The notes beneath the pieces are model-generated. The model had not been told where the DNA came from, did not search any database, and saw nothing but the letters and a program-made list of their open reading frames with translations. From assembly GCA_041688215.1 (NCBI GenBank), contig JBDNIO010000022.1, forward strand, positions 1-21,562: a DNA stretch of 21,562 bases, written 5' to 3'. Both the position numbers and the translations under genes were made by a program. Positions 7,728-14,795 of this stretch are shown one piece after another. Numbering within the stretch: position 1 is the first letter of the stretch; each line of letters opens with the position of its first letter. The DNA comes from JBDNIO01 sp041688215. GTDB lineage: Bacteria; Pseudomonadota; Gammaproteobacteria; Nevskiales; Salinisphaeraceae.

Positions 7728-8498
7728 ATGCACACTGATTCGCGCCTTGCCTACCTCAACGAACTTGGCCTGACCCTCTGGCGCCAGCGCAGCGGTGACG
7801 TTGTCTCGGCGGTACCGGTGGATGAACCGGTAGTCGGCCGGCCGCGATCATTCGCAACGCAAGAGCATGAAGTCAGTGAAACCGACGCTCAGGTTTCGGC
7901 GCAGCAGCCAGCGCCGCCTATGGTGCAAGCCGATGACGATCTTGCCCGTATGGACTGGGACGCACTCGAAACATACCTTGCCGGCATGGACCATCGCGGC
8001 GCCTCCCGTCCCGTATTCGGGGTGGGTGCAAAAGATGCGCCGCTCCTGATCGTGGGTGAAGCGCCCGGGGCGGAGGAAGACAAGCTGGGCGAACCCTTTG
8101 TCGGCCGGGCCGGGAAACTTCTGGACCGCATGTTGTTTGCGATCGGGCATGATCGCCAAAGCAACACCTACATCGCCAACATCTGCAAATTCCGGCCACC
8201 GGGTAATCGCGACCCCAACCCGGAAGAGGTCGCGGCCGACCGGCCCATCCTTGAGCGTCAAATTCAGCTATTAAAGCCGCGCCTTGTTGTTGCCGTAGGC
8301 CGGGTTGCCGCGCAGACTTTGCTGGGCAGTACCGAAAATTTGGGCAAGCTGCGTGGACGGCTGCACAGCTATCCAGGCATGGATATCCCCCTGCTGGTAA
8401 CCTACCACCAGGCGTATTTACTGCGTAGCCCGCAGCAAAAATCCAAAGCCTGGGAAGATCTGAAACAGATCGCCACCAGGCTAGAAGCAGGAGGATAA
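7728..8498 (+). CDS. Uracil-DNA glycosylase, family 4-like, lacking the Fe-S cysteines
   Basis: By family this is a base-excision repair enzyme that removes uracil from DNA. The glycosylase domain spans about residues 95-252. Motif A is GEAPGAEEDKLGEPFVGRAG (110-129). IANICKFRPPGNRDP follows. Motif B is TYHQAYLLR (His227), where most members have HPAYLLR. Family 4 enzymes bind a 4Fe-4S cluster through four cysteines; this protein has only one (Cys153), and it is not aligned with a ligand position. Residues 30-70 are a low-complexity linker and residues 5-20 a short helix. It is followed at once by rimI, whose ribosome site lies within its last codons. AAGG at 7712-7715 is a distant ribosome site for ATG 7728. 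The fold is clear; activity without the cluster is uncertain. Confidence 0.88.
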   Translation: MHTDSRLAYLNELGLTLWRQRSGDVVSAVPVDEPVVGRPRSFATQEHEVSETDAQVSAQQPAPPMVQADDDLARMDWDALETYLAGMDHRGASRPVFGVGAKDAPLLIVGEAPGAEEDKLGEPFVGRAGKLLDRMLFAIGHDRQSNTYIANICKFRPPGNRDPNPEEVAADRPILERQIQLLKPRLVVAVGRVAAQTLLGSTENLGKLRGRLHSYPGMDIPLLVTYHQAYLLRSPQQKSKAWEDLKQIATRLEAGG

Positions 8499-8501
8499 TA
8501 C

Positions 8502-8969
8502 GTGAGCGCCGAACCCAAAGCTGCGTGCCAGGTGCGCCCGCTAACGCTCAGGGATTTACCGCAAGTTCTTGTTATTGAAAGAGCCGCCCATGAATTTCCG
8601 TGGAGCGAGGGCATATTTCGCGATTGCCTGCGGGTGGGCTACCGCTGCTTTGTTGCCACGGACATGGCCGACCGTGTGCTCGGCTATTCCCTGCTTTCCA
8701 TCGCCGCCGGGGAGGCGCATGTCCTGAATTTGTGCGTAGACCTGCAAACCCGCCGCCAGGGCGTCGCCTCGTATTTACTGAACAATATGATCAGGGAGGC
8801 GCGCCAGGGCAATGCGGAATCGATTTTGCTCGAAGTACGACCGTCGAATAAAGGCGCAATAGCGCTCTACTATGGCGAAGGTTTCGAGCGCACCGGCGTG
8901 CGCAGACGCTACTACCCGGCAGCCCAGGGCCGCGAAGATGCCTTCCTGCTTTCAAAGATTCTCATATGA
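8502..8969 (+). CDS. rimI: Ribosomal protein S18 alanine N-acetyltransferase
   Basis: This GNAT enzyme acetylates the N-terminal alanine of ribosomal protein S18. The acetyl-CoA loop TRRQGVASYLL is at about residues 83-93. LLEVRPSNKGAIALYYGEGF carries the conserved Glu and Tyr, and the protein ends REDAFLLSKIL as RimI proteins do. Its 155 residues are typical. The start is GTG 8502, placed by a perfect AGGAGG (8489-8494) seven bases upstream; the AGGAGG lies inside the end of the glycosylase gene, so the two form an operon. The TGA stop overlaps a downstream ATG (ATGA, 8966-8969). Confidence 0.93.
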   Translation: MSAEPKAACQVRPLTLRDLPQVLVIERAAHEFPWSEGIFRDCLRVGYRCFVATDMADRVLGYSLLSIAAGEAHVLNLCVDLQTRRQGVASYLLNNMIREARQGNAESILLEVRPSNKGAIALYYGEGFERTGVRRRYYPAAQGREDAFLLSKILI

Positions 8970-9010
8970 CTAATCCCCAGGCTGGTGCCATGGCCGGTAG
9001 CGCGCAGTGA
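8966..9010 (+). other. 14-codon mini-ORF bridging rimI and the transporter gene
   Basis: ATG 8966 overlaps the rimI stop (ATGA), and this frame ends in a TGA at 9008-9010 that overlaps the GTG start of the transporter (GTGA). The arrangement would let ribosomes pass from rimI to the transporter, which has no ribosome site of its own. It may be chance; the peptide itself has no recognisable feature. Confidence 0.2.
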
Positions 9011-10269
9011 ACAATCAGGCGAATAAACCCGCACCTCGTGGCGTATGGTCGTGGGCGCTGTATGACTGGGCCAATTCAGCGTTTGCGACAACCGTAATCG
9101 CCGGCTTTTTTCCGATCTTTTTCAAGCAGTACTGGAGCGCGGATTTGCCCGCGACTGAGAGTACCCTGCAGCTGGGTGTTGGCAGTGCGATTGCCAGCGC
9201 TGTGGTACTGGTGCTGGCGCCGGTGCTGGGGGCAATTGCGGATCGTAGCGGCGGAAAAAAAGCCTTCCTGTTCTTCTTTACCGCGCTCGGGGTAGCCGGC
9301 ACCGCGGCGCTGTTCTGGGTCGGCCAGGGCCAATGGCTTATCGCCATCAGCCTGTTCATGCTGGCGTCGGTTGGATTCTTTGGTGGTCTGACATTTTACG
9401 ATGGCTTGATTGTAGAAGTGAGCACGACTTCCAAGTTCGACAGTGCCTCGGCGCTGGGTTACGCGCTCGGTTATCTCGGCGGCGGCGTCCTCTTGGCGGT
9501 CAATGTGCTGATGACGCTTAAGCCGGAACTCTTCGGTCTGGCCGACAAGGCTGCTGCGGTGCGCTGGTCATTTTTGTCCGTTGCGCTATGGTGGACGCTG
9601 TTTTCAATTCCTCTGTTCCTGCGTGTGCGTGAACGCAAGCCTGCGGTGCCCCGGGGGTGGGCTGAGTCTGCCCGTCTTGGCTTGCGCGAGTTGATGGGCA
9701 CGATCCGAGATATCCGCGCGCGCCGTACGATATTGTTATTCCTGATTGCCTACTGGCTGTATATCGACGGCGTGAACACCATTATCCGCATGGCCGTGGA
9801 TTTTGGCTTGTCCCTGGGGTTTGCCGACACCAGCCTGATTACCGCTTTGTTGCTAGTGCAGTTCATCGGCTTTCCCGCGGCCATCGCATTCGGTTATCTG
9901 GGCGAGAAATGGGATACCAAGAAGGCAATTTATGTGGGTTTGGCGGTTTATCTGGGCGTAACCGTATGGGGCTATTTTCTGCAATACGTCTGGCAGTTTT
10001 ACGCCATGGCGGCGATCATCGGACTGGTGCAGGGCGGGGTGCAGTCGCTCTCGCGTTCCTACTTTGCACGACTGATTCCGGAGAATAAATCCGGTGAATT
10101 TTTTGGCTTTTACAACATGATGGGCAAATTTGCGGCCATGATTGGGCCGTTGCTGGTTGGGGTTACTGCAGCGGTAACCGGGAGTGCGCGGTTGTCCATT
10201 CTTTCGGTGATTGTGTTGTTTATTGCGGGTGGGGCAGTGCTGTGGTTTGTTCGTGAGGATGAAGCTTAG
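9007..10269 (+). CDS. UMF1/Atg22-family MFS transporter
   Basis: This is a 420-residue integral membrane protein with about twelve hydrophobic segments. The opening WALYDWANSAFATTVIAGFF is characteristic of the UMF1 (Atg22-like) branch of the major facilitator superfamily, and APVLGAIADRSGGKKAFL is the MFS loop motif after the second or third helix. The yeast relative exports amino acids from the vacuole; the bacterial substrates are not known to me. The start is GTG 9007, since the WALYDWANSAF motif normally lies 10-15 residues from the N-terminus. It has no clear ribosome site and may be coupled to the preceding frames. The C-terminus is intact, but the Fic fragment breaks off just behind it, so the downstream junction is a rearrangement point. 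Confidence 0.9.
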   Translation: MNNQANKPAPRGVWSWALYDWANSAFATTVIAGFFPIFFKQYWSADLPATESTLQLGVGSAIASAVVLVLAPVLGAIADRSGGKKAFLFFFTALGVAGTAALFWVGQGQWLIAISLFMLASVGFFGGLTFYDGLIVEVSTTSKFDSASALGYALGYLGGGVLLAVNVLMTLKPELFGLADKAAAVRWSFLSVALWWTLFSIPLFLRVRERKPAVPRGWAESARLGLRELMGTIRDIRARRTILLFLIAYWLYIDGVNTIIRMAVDFGLSLGFADTSLITALLLVQFIGFPAAIAFGYLGEKWDTKKAIYVGLAVYLGVTVWGYFLQYVWQFYAMAAIIGLVQGGVQSLSRSYFARLIPENKSGEFFGFYNMMGKFAAMIGPLLVGVTAAVTGSARLSILSVIVLFIAGGAVLWFVREDEA

Positions 10270-10299
10270 GTTTCTTATCCTGCCGACCACCTCTGTCGC

Positions 10300-11277
10300 C
10301 GTCGCCTGCAGGATGGGGTCGAGTCCGTCGTCCCGCATACGGTTATTAGCGGCCAACATGCCGGCACAGAGGTCTTCCAGGTCATCCGGGCGAGCGCCAA
10401 TAAATTCTGGCAGAGGATCACCGAGGTGGTCGCGTTCGCCGAGGAAGACACCATCAGGGAGCAGGCCCGGAAATATAAACCTTGTGTCCTTGATCAGCAC
10501 GCCGTGAAGACGAATGATTTCTTCAAGTGTGAGGTCGTTTTTCCCGGCTTGTAGAACAGCCTTTCCCCAACGTTCGAGCCTGCTTCGCGGCGCGCGCTCG
10601 CCTTCAATCTCGAAGCTCGCTCGACTGTCGGCCAACAGCAGGAAACTGGCAGCTCGGGTCATAAGGTGTTGCCCGGTGCGACCGATGGTCTCCGCAGCGC
10701 GTTCTGCCAGCCTCAGCGCGGCGAACGCTTCAAGCTGTTTTGTTCTGCGTATGACGGGACACCAGTCACCGTTGCCGAGCAGATTATCCCGTACCTTGTG
10801 ACGGCTGGAGAGTTTTGCCTTTTCCGTAAAATAAACCTTTGAATCCAGTGCATCGACTGCCGTGGCATTGGGCGCGTCCTCCACGTCCAGCGTCTGCCCG
10901 GTCAGCATTTCATAGAAGAACCAGGCGCGGCGCGTATGCGTGCCCGTTGGTGTGGAACGGATGTAGTCTTCAAAGACGGCTTTGGGCGCCGCCTCAAAAG
11001 CGCGCTTTAATATAAGCAGGTCGATATTTTCATGACGCAGTGCGAAAGTCAGATGATCGGCCACCTCATCGCCAGGCTGGTAGCGCTTGTCGAAAACACG
11101 AAAACCACCTTCCTCTCGCTGACTACCTCCGATATGTTTCTCCGAAACACAGCTTGCTTGCCGAACGGGCGCCTGGAGACTGAGTGCATGGACAAGCGCC
11201 GCCCAGCCGGCGAGTTGCGCCCCTTTGGGAACGATCTCGTCCTGGAATCTGACTGGCTTTTCCAATTCAAGGCGCAT
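10300..11277 (-). pseudogene. Fic-family protein (AMPylase type), 3'-truncated before the catalytic motif
   Basis: About 325 residues match the long Fic proteins with an N-terminal extension. Visible landmarks are YIRSTPTGTHTRRAWFFYE, RHKVRDNLLGNGDWCPVIR, the inhibitory helix motif SFEIEGE, and the Fic-domain helices LHGVLI through EFIGARPDDLEDLCAGM. The protein should continue into the catalytic loop HPFxDGNGR, but homology stops after LDPILQATAT near 10300. From there the frame runs antisense through the transporter gene and is meaningless. Without that loop the enzyme cannot transfer AMP. It starts at ATG 11277 without a clear ribosome site, behind a strong promoter inside a repeat array. 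I take it as a deletion relic. Confidence 0.8.
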
Positions 11278-11280
11278 GAG

Positions 11281-11408
11281 TCGAAAATCTATTGCTCTTA
11301 TCGAATATGCCGTGAAATTTAGCAGCTGTATCGAAAAATAGATATTATAATTATCGAAAAATGTTCAGTTCAATCGAATATTGCAATAAATTATGAAGAA
11401 ATATCGAA
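11281..11408. repeat. Array of six TATCGAA-type repeats upstream of the Fic gene
   Basis: Copies of (T/A)ATCGAA, all in the same orientation, lie at 11299, 11329, 11352, 11372 (AATCGAA) and 11402. A diverged sixth copy (AGTCGAA) begins at 11279. Start-to-start distances are 20, 30, 23, 20 and 30 bases, close to whole helical turns, so a protein would bind on one face. Three copies overlap the Fic promoter: one in the spacer, one at the -35 box and one near the start point. The stretch is also very AT-rich compared with its surroundings. An operator array is the simplest reading. Confidence 0.55.
11344..11373 (-). promoter_or_regulatory. Promoter of the Fic gene
   Basis: On the minus strand TTGAAC (11373-11368) and a perfect TATAAT (11349-11344) are separated by 18 bases. 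Transcription would start near 11337, about 60 bases before the ATG at 11277. Repeats of the TATCGAA array overlap the spacer and the -35 box, which points to repression. Confidence 0.55.
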
Positions 11409-11454
11409 AATTGTATATTTTGGCGCCGCGATCCGCCTTGGCTGTAAGCCTGAT

Positions 11455-11800
11455 TCAGATATCCACAACCAAATCAGGCCGGAAGTCCGAGGCCAGCGCC
11501 CTCGGGGCATAGCCGCGGGGATTACAGACCACCCGGGTACCGTAGATCTCGTAGTCGAACGGATCGTACATGTGGCCGTGAATCCAGAGGGTTGCCCGGC
11601 CGCCATCCATCAGCATTTACAGATTGCTGGCGAAGGCTGGGGTCAACAGGTCACTGACATACCGCGGGTGGACCGACTGTGACGAAGGGGCATGGTGGGT
11701 GACCACCACGGTCTTGCCGTCGAAGGGTTCCGCCAGCATGGCCGCCAGCCAGTCCCGGCTCGCGGTGTGCAGCCGTATGGCGTCCTTCGGGCGTAAAGCG
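11455..11800 (-). pseudogene. Metallophosphoesterase, 5'-truncated with a nonsense codon
   Basis: The minus strand encodes the C-terminal half of a calcineurin-like phosphoesterase: LRPKDAIRLHTASRDW, TVVVTHHAPSSQSVHPRY and DLLTPAFASNL. It then meets a TAA (11617-11619) and continues in the same frame as ATLWIHGHMYDPFDYE and VVCNPRGYAPRA, ending at TGA 11455. The TAA replaces what was probably a Glu codon. The metal-binding GHTH is GHMY, so a ligand is lost as well. The N-terminal half is absent: at about 11800 the frame runs directly into an IS1380 transposase fragment. The gene is dead on three counts. Confidence 0.75.
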
Positions 11801-12277
11801 CCGGCCAATCCGATCCGGCGGATCGCCTGCATCAGCACATAGGCAAAGCTTGAGAGTAGCAAGCGGAATTGATTGGGCCACCAGCGGTGCGCGAGGTGCG
11901 GTCAGCAAACAACTGCATCTGCTCTTTAATGCGGTTTTCCAAAGGCCAGAATCGCCCAGGCGTGTTTGGCGCCGTCGCTATTCGAGGGCCGCAAGTAGCT
12001 CAGTAGACACGCTGGCGTAACAGATACGAAAGACCATGCGCACAACTGGCTTGGCGGCGTGGGTCGCCCAATGCCGATGCCAGCGACGAGGTCAACCCCA
12101 AACGCTGATCAACTTGGCGCAGCAGCAAGGCGCCGCCATTGGAACTGATTTCGCTGCCGCTAAACGCTGCCTCCACCTGGCGCCGTTTTACCCGCCCAAA
12201 CGCCAATGGTTTCTGGTAACATTCTGTCACGGCGAAGCACTCCCTTTGACTTGGCCTAGATAACTGAATTATATAGG
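11800..12277 (-). mobile_element. IS1380-family insertion sequence relic
   Basis: Two pieces of an IS1380-type transposase remain on the minus strand. The N-terminal piece (12230-12000, 76 codons from a GTG) has QVEAAFSGSEISSNGGALLL and DPRRQASCAHGLSYLLRQRVY, then stops at TGA. The C-terminal piece has ENRIKEQMQLFADRTS (11939-11892), a frameshift near 11890, then HRWWPNQFRLLLSSFAYVL and AIRRIGLAG, ending near 11800. The long middle part is deleted. The GTG start has an AAGGGAG ribosome site nine bases upstream and a TATAAT box at 12273-12268. The outer end may lie near 12277 (CCTATAT on the minus strand), but no second end is recognisable. Confidence 0.75.
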
Positions 12278-12297
12278 ATTATGGGTGCTTCGCCGTG
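12228..12297. repeat. 13-bp perfect inverted repeat covering the transposase start codon
   Basis: CACGGCGAAGCAC (12228-12240) and GTGCTTCGCCGTG (12285-12297) are exact inverted copies 44 bases apart. On the minus strand the 3' arm contains the transposase GTG start codon, and the arm adjoins the ribosome site. A TATAAT box lies between the arms, so the element's own transcript would lack the 5' arm, while read-through transcripts would fold and hide the start. On the plus strand the second arm is followed by CTTTTT, which could also act as a terminator. Confidence 0.55.
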
Positions 12298-12440
12298 CTT
12301 TTTGGTGATGGATTCGGCCTAAGCGATATGGCGCAGCGCTGCATGTAAACGTGGCCAGGTCTTGGCTTGTAAGCTAGCGCTGCGGACTTATTTTTCATGG
12401 GTTTATAAGACCAGCCAAACCGGCAGGGTTCGTTCTTGGG

Positions 12441-13631
12441 TTATTTGAATGCCTGGATTCCGGTCTGTGCACGGCCGAGGATTAGCGCATGAACATCATG
12501 CGTGCCTTCGTAGGTATTCACCGTTTCTAGATTCAACATATGGCGGATCACATGGTATTCATCGGCGATACCGTTACCGCCGTGGATGTCGCGCGCGGCA
12601 CGGGCGATGTCCAGCGCCTTGCCGGCGTTGTTGCGTTTGAGCAGGGATACCATTTCCGGTGTGGCGCGCCCGGTGTCCATGAGCCGGGCCAGTTGTAGTG
12701 AAGCGTGCAGGCCCAGCGTGATTTCAGTCTGCATATCTACCAGTTTTTTCTGGATAAGTTGCATGCCCGCCAGCGGTTTGCCGAACTGTTTTCTTTCCAA
12801 AGCGTAACTGCGCGCCGCGTGCCAGCAGGCTTCGGCCGCGCCCATGGCGCCCCAGGAAATGCCGTAGCGGGCCTTGTTCAAACAACCAAACGGGCCGCCC
12901 AGGCCTTTGGCGCCGGGTAACAGCATGTCTTTGGAAACCGCGACGTCGTCCAGCGCGATGCTGCCGGTTACCGATGCACGCATACTGAATTTGCCCTCGA
13001 TTTCGGTGGTGGTGAGTCCTGGCATATCGCGCTCCAGCACAAAGCCGCGAATCACGTTATCGTCATCCTTGGCCCAGATGATGAACACATCGGCGATCGG
13101 CGCGTTGGTAATCCAGGTCTTGCTGCCGCTCAGGCGATAGCCGCCGCCATCGCGGTGCGCGCGGGTGGCCATGCCGCCGGGGTCGGAGCCGTGGTTGGGT
13201 TCGGTTAAACCGAAAGCGCCGATTAGTTCGCCGGTACCTAGTTTGGGCAGGTATTTATCTTTTTGCGCATCGGAGCCGTAGGCGTGGATCGGGTGCATTA
13301 CCAAGCTCGATTGCACGCTAAGAGCGGAGCGAAAACCCGAATCCACGGCTTCCAGTTCGCGCGCGATCAGGCCGTAGCAAACGTGATTCAGGCCGGGGCA
13401 GCCATAGCCTTCAATGGTCGGCCCGAGCATGCCGAGCTTACCCATTTCTGGATACATGTCCTTGTCGAATGTACCGTTACGAAACGCCGAAACCACCGTG
13501 GGCATAAGCTGGCCCTGGCAGTACTCGCGCACGGCGTCTCGTACCTGGCGTTCGTCGGCGCTTAGCTGGTCTTCAAGCCGCAGCGGGTCGGCCCAGAGGA
13601 AGTCGGGAGCGGATGTGGAAGTTTTGTTCAT
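12441..13631 (-). CDS. gcdH: Glutaryl-CoA dehydrogenase-type acyl-CoA dehydrogenase
   Basis: This flavoprotein oxidises an acyl-CoA. The GCDH subgroup converts glutaryl-CoA to crotonyl-CoA with loss of CO2 in lysine, tryptophan and aromatic or alicyclic catabolism. GFRSALSVQSSLVMHPI carries the Arg that holds the glutaryl carboxylate, FGLTEPNHGSDPGGM is the FAD-binding segment, and KFSMRASVTGSI and GPFGCLNKARYGISWG follow. The catalytic Glu is Glu375 in TYEGTHDVHALILGRAQTG. The 396 residues from ATG 13631 are typical; the upstream TTG at 13649 adds six unlikely residues. It diverges from the AraC regulator with 49 bases between the starts, so that regulator may control it. Substrate specificity is inferred from subgroup motifs only. 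Confidence 0.9.
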   Translation of the reverse strand: MNKTSTSAPDFLWADPLRLEDQLSADERQVRDAVREYCQGQLMPTVVSAFRNGTFDKDMYPEMGKLGMLGPTIEGYGCPGLNHVCYGLIARELEAVDSGFRSALSVQSSLVMHPIHAYGSDAQKDKYLPKLGTGELIGAFGLTEPNHGSDPGGMATRAHRDGGGYRLSGSKTWITNAPIADVFIIWAKDDDNVIRGFVLERDMPGLTTTEIEGKFSMRASVTGSIALDDVAVSKDMLLPGAKGLGGPFGCLNKARYGISWGAMGAAEACWHAARSYALERKQFGKPLAGMQLIQKKLVDMQTEITLGLHASLQLARLMDTGRATPEMVSLLKRNNAGKALDIARAARDIHGGNGIADEYHVIRHMLNLETVNTYEGTHDVHALILGRAQTGIQAFK

Positions 13632-13641
13632 GGCATGATCG

Positions 13642-13657
13642 TGTCGCAATGTGGCAA
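13642..13657 (+). promoter_or_regulatory. Possible AraC-type binding site between gcdH and its regulator
   Basis: TGTCGCAATGTGGCAA lies in the 49-base gap between the two divergent starts. It fits TGTCGC-N8-AA, the half-site I remember for the AraC-family regulator ArgR of Pseudomonas. TATACA at 13663-13668 just downstream could be the regulator's -10 box. A second TGTCGCAA occurs at 14699. Confidence 0.35.
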
Positions 13658-13680
13658 CGAACTATACACACAGTAATCGC

Positions 13681-14694
13681 ATGAGTGAGCTAAGCATTCC
13701 CGCTATTGCGCTGCCAAGCTGGATGAAAGCGGCGGCGCGCTGCGGCTTTAACATCGAGCCGATCCTGGCGGACGAGGGCATCGCCGTGGATTTAATCCAC
13801 TTGCAGGAGCACAGCTTGCCTTTGGCCGCGCTGGATCGCACGCTGGAACGTTGCATCGTGCAGGCGGGCGATGTGCATTTCCCGTTTGTTGTGGGTGAAT
13901 GTTTTGCGTTTGAATACCTGCCGGACGTGGAAACTTATCTTGCCACCAGTGCATCCTTGCGCGATGCCGCTAAAGTACTGGAATGGCTGCCGGCATTGGT
14001 AAACCCGCTGATTCACGCACGCCTTGATGAAAGCACTGGCCATGCCATGCTGGATCTGCGCCTGAGCGAGGATGCACCCAAACGCGGTATGCCGTATCAC
14101 GCGGAAATATTTTTTGCGTCTATTTTGAAGTTTGGACGCATGCTGGCGGGTTCCGATGCCGGTTTCAAAGCGCTGCATTTTCGTCATGCGCCGCCCACCT
14201 ACGCGGATAAATACGAGCCGTTTTTTGGCTTGCCTGTGATGTTTGAACAACCCCGCGACGCGCTGCTGTACGAACCCGGCGCACTGGACAAACCGCTGGA
14301 CTGCGATTTCCCGGCGTTGCATCGCCAGGCCGAGGCGCTGGTGACCGAGCGCGTGGCCCAGCATCGCAAACAAAACCTGAGCGCGCAGGTGCTGGCGTTG
14401 CTGCAACGCCATCCGGAGTTATTGGCCGGCGGTTTGGATGCGGTTGCGGGAAAACTCGCCTTGGGCAGCCGCACCATGCAGCGGCGGTTGCGCGCCGAAA
14501 ACACGCAATTTGTCGATCTGGTGGATCAGGCGCGTCACGAGATTGCCAGGCGCATGATTGCCAAAGGCAGGGATTTTGAGGCTATTGCAGATGCGTGTCA
14601 GTTTTCCGACCGGCGCAGTTTCACGCGGGCATTCAAACGCTGGAGCGGGCAGACGCCGCGGCAATATCGCGCCACTGTGCTTGAAACCGCATAG
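13681..14694 (+). CDS. AraC-family transcriptional regulator
   Basis: The 337-residue DNA-binding regulator has an N-terminal ligand-binding domain of the Arabinose_bd type (PF12625; about residues 15-205) and a C-terminal double helix-turn-helix domain (about 235-335). The latter contains KLALGSRTMQRRLRAENTQF, IARRMIAKGRDFEAIADACQF and SFTRAFKRWSGQTPRQYR, the canonical AraC signature. I chose ATG 13681; the upstream GTG 13651 adds ten residues and has no ribosome site. It stands between gcdH (divergent) and the diiron/monooxygenase genes (same strand, 101 bases downstream), so it is the probable regulator of one or both. Regulators of this domain type often activate degradation of hydrophobic compounds. 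The inducer is unknown. Confidence 0.9.
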   Translation: MSELSIPAIALPSWMKAAARCGFNIEPILADEGIAVDLIHLQEHSLPLAALDRTLERCIVQAGDVHFPFVVGECFAFEYLPDVETYLATSASLRDAAKVLEWLPALVNPLIHARLDESTGHAMLDLRLSEDAPKRGMPYHAEIFFASILKFGRMLAGSDAGFKALHFRHAPPTYADKYEPFFGLPVMFEQPRDALLYEPGALDKPLDCDFPALHRQAEALVTERVAQHRKQNLSAQVLALLQRHPELLAGGLDAVAGKLALGSRTMQRRLRAENTQFVDLVDQARHEIARRMIAKGRDFEAIADACQFSDRRSFTRAFKRWSGQTPRQYRATVLETA

Positions 14695-14698
14695 AGAT

Positions 14699-14712
14699 TG
14701 TCGCAAAATGTT
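14699..14712 (+). promoter_or_regulatory. Possible AraC-type site upstream of the diiron operon
   Basis: TGTCGCAAAATGTT repeats the TGTCGCAA core found at 13642. It lies 34 bases before the -35 box at 14746, a normal place for an activator site. It does not carry the second AA of the TGTCGC-N8-AA pattern, so the match is partial. Confidence 0.35.
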
Positions 14713-14745
14713 CCTTATTAGGCGTCAACAGTCATAGTCAAAAGT

Positions 14746-14774
14746 TTGCCTGTGGCCTACATTAAAGCCATAAT
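14746..14774 (+). promoter_or_regulatory. Promoter of the diiron protein / monooxygenase operon
   Basis: TTGCCT (14746-14751) and CATAAT (14769-14774) are 17 bases apart and match the sigma-70 consensus at four and five of six positions. The start point would be near 14781, fifteen bases before the ATG at 14796. A weak -35 suits an activated promoter. Confidence 0.5.
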
Positions 14775-14795
14775 TCAAACTCAATCAGGAACAAG

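Noticed and set aside
9853..10299. The C-terminal 149 codons of the long minus-strand frame 9853-11277
   Set aside because: They lie antisense to the conserved end of the transporter gene and have no Fic similarity; the frame is simply open past the deletion point.
12349..12385. GCAGCGCT / AGCGCTGC repeats downstream of gcdH as a terminator or recombination site
   Set aside because: Each copy is part of a self-palindromic 8-10 base word common in GC-rich DNA; no T-run or attC-like core accompanies them.
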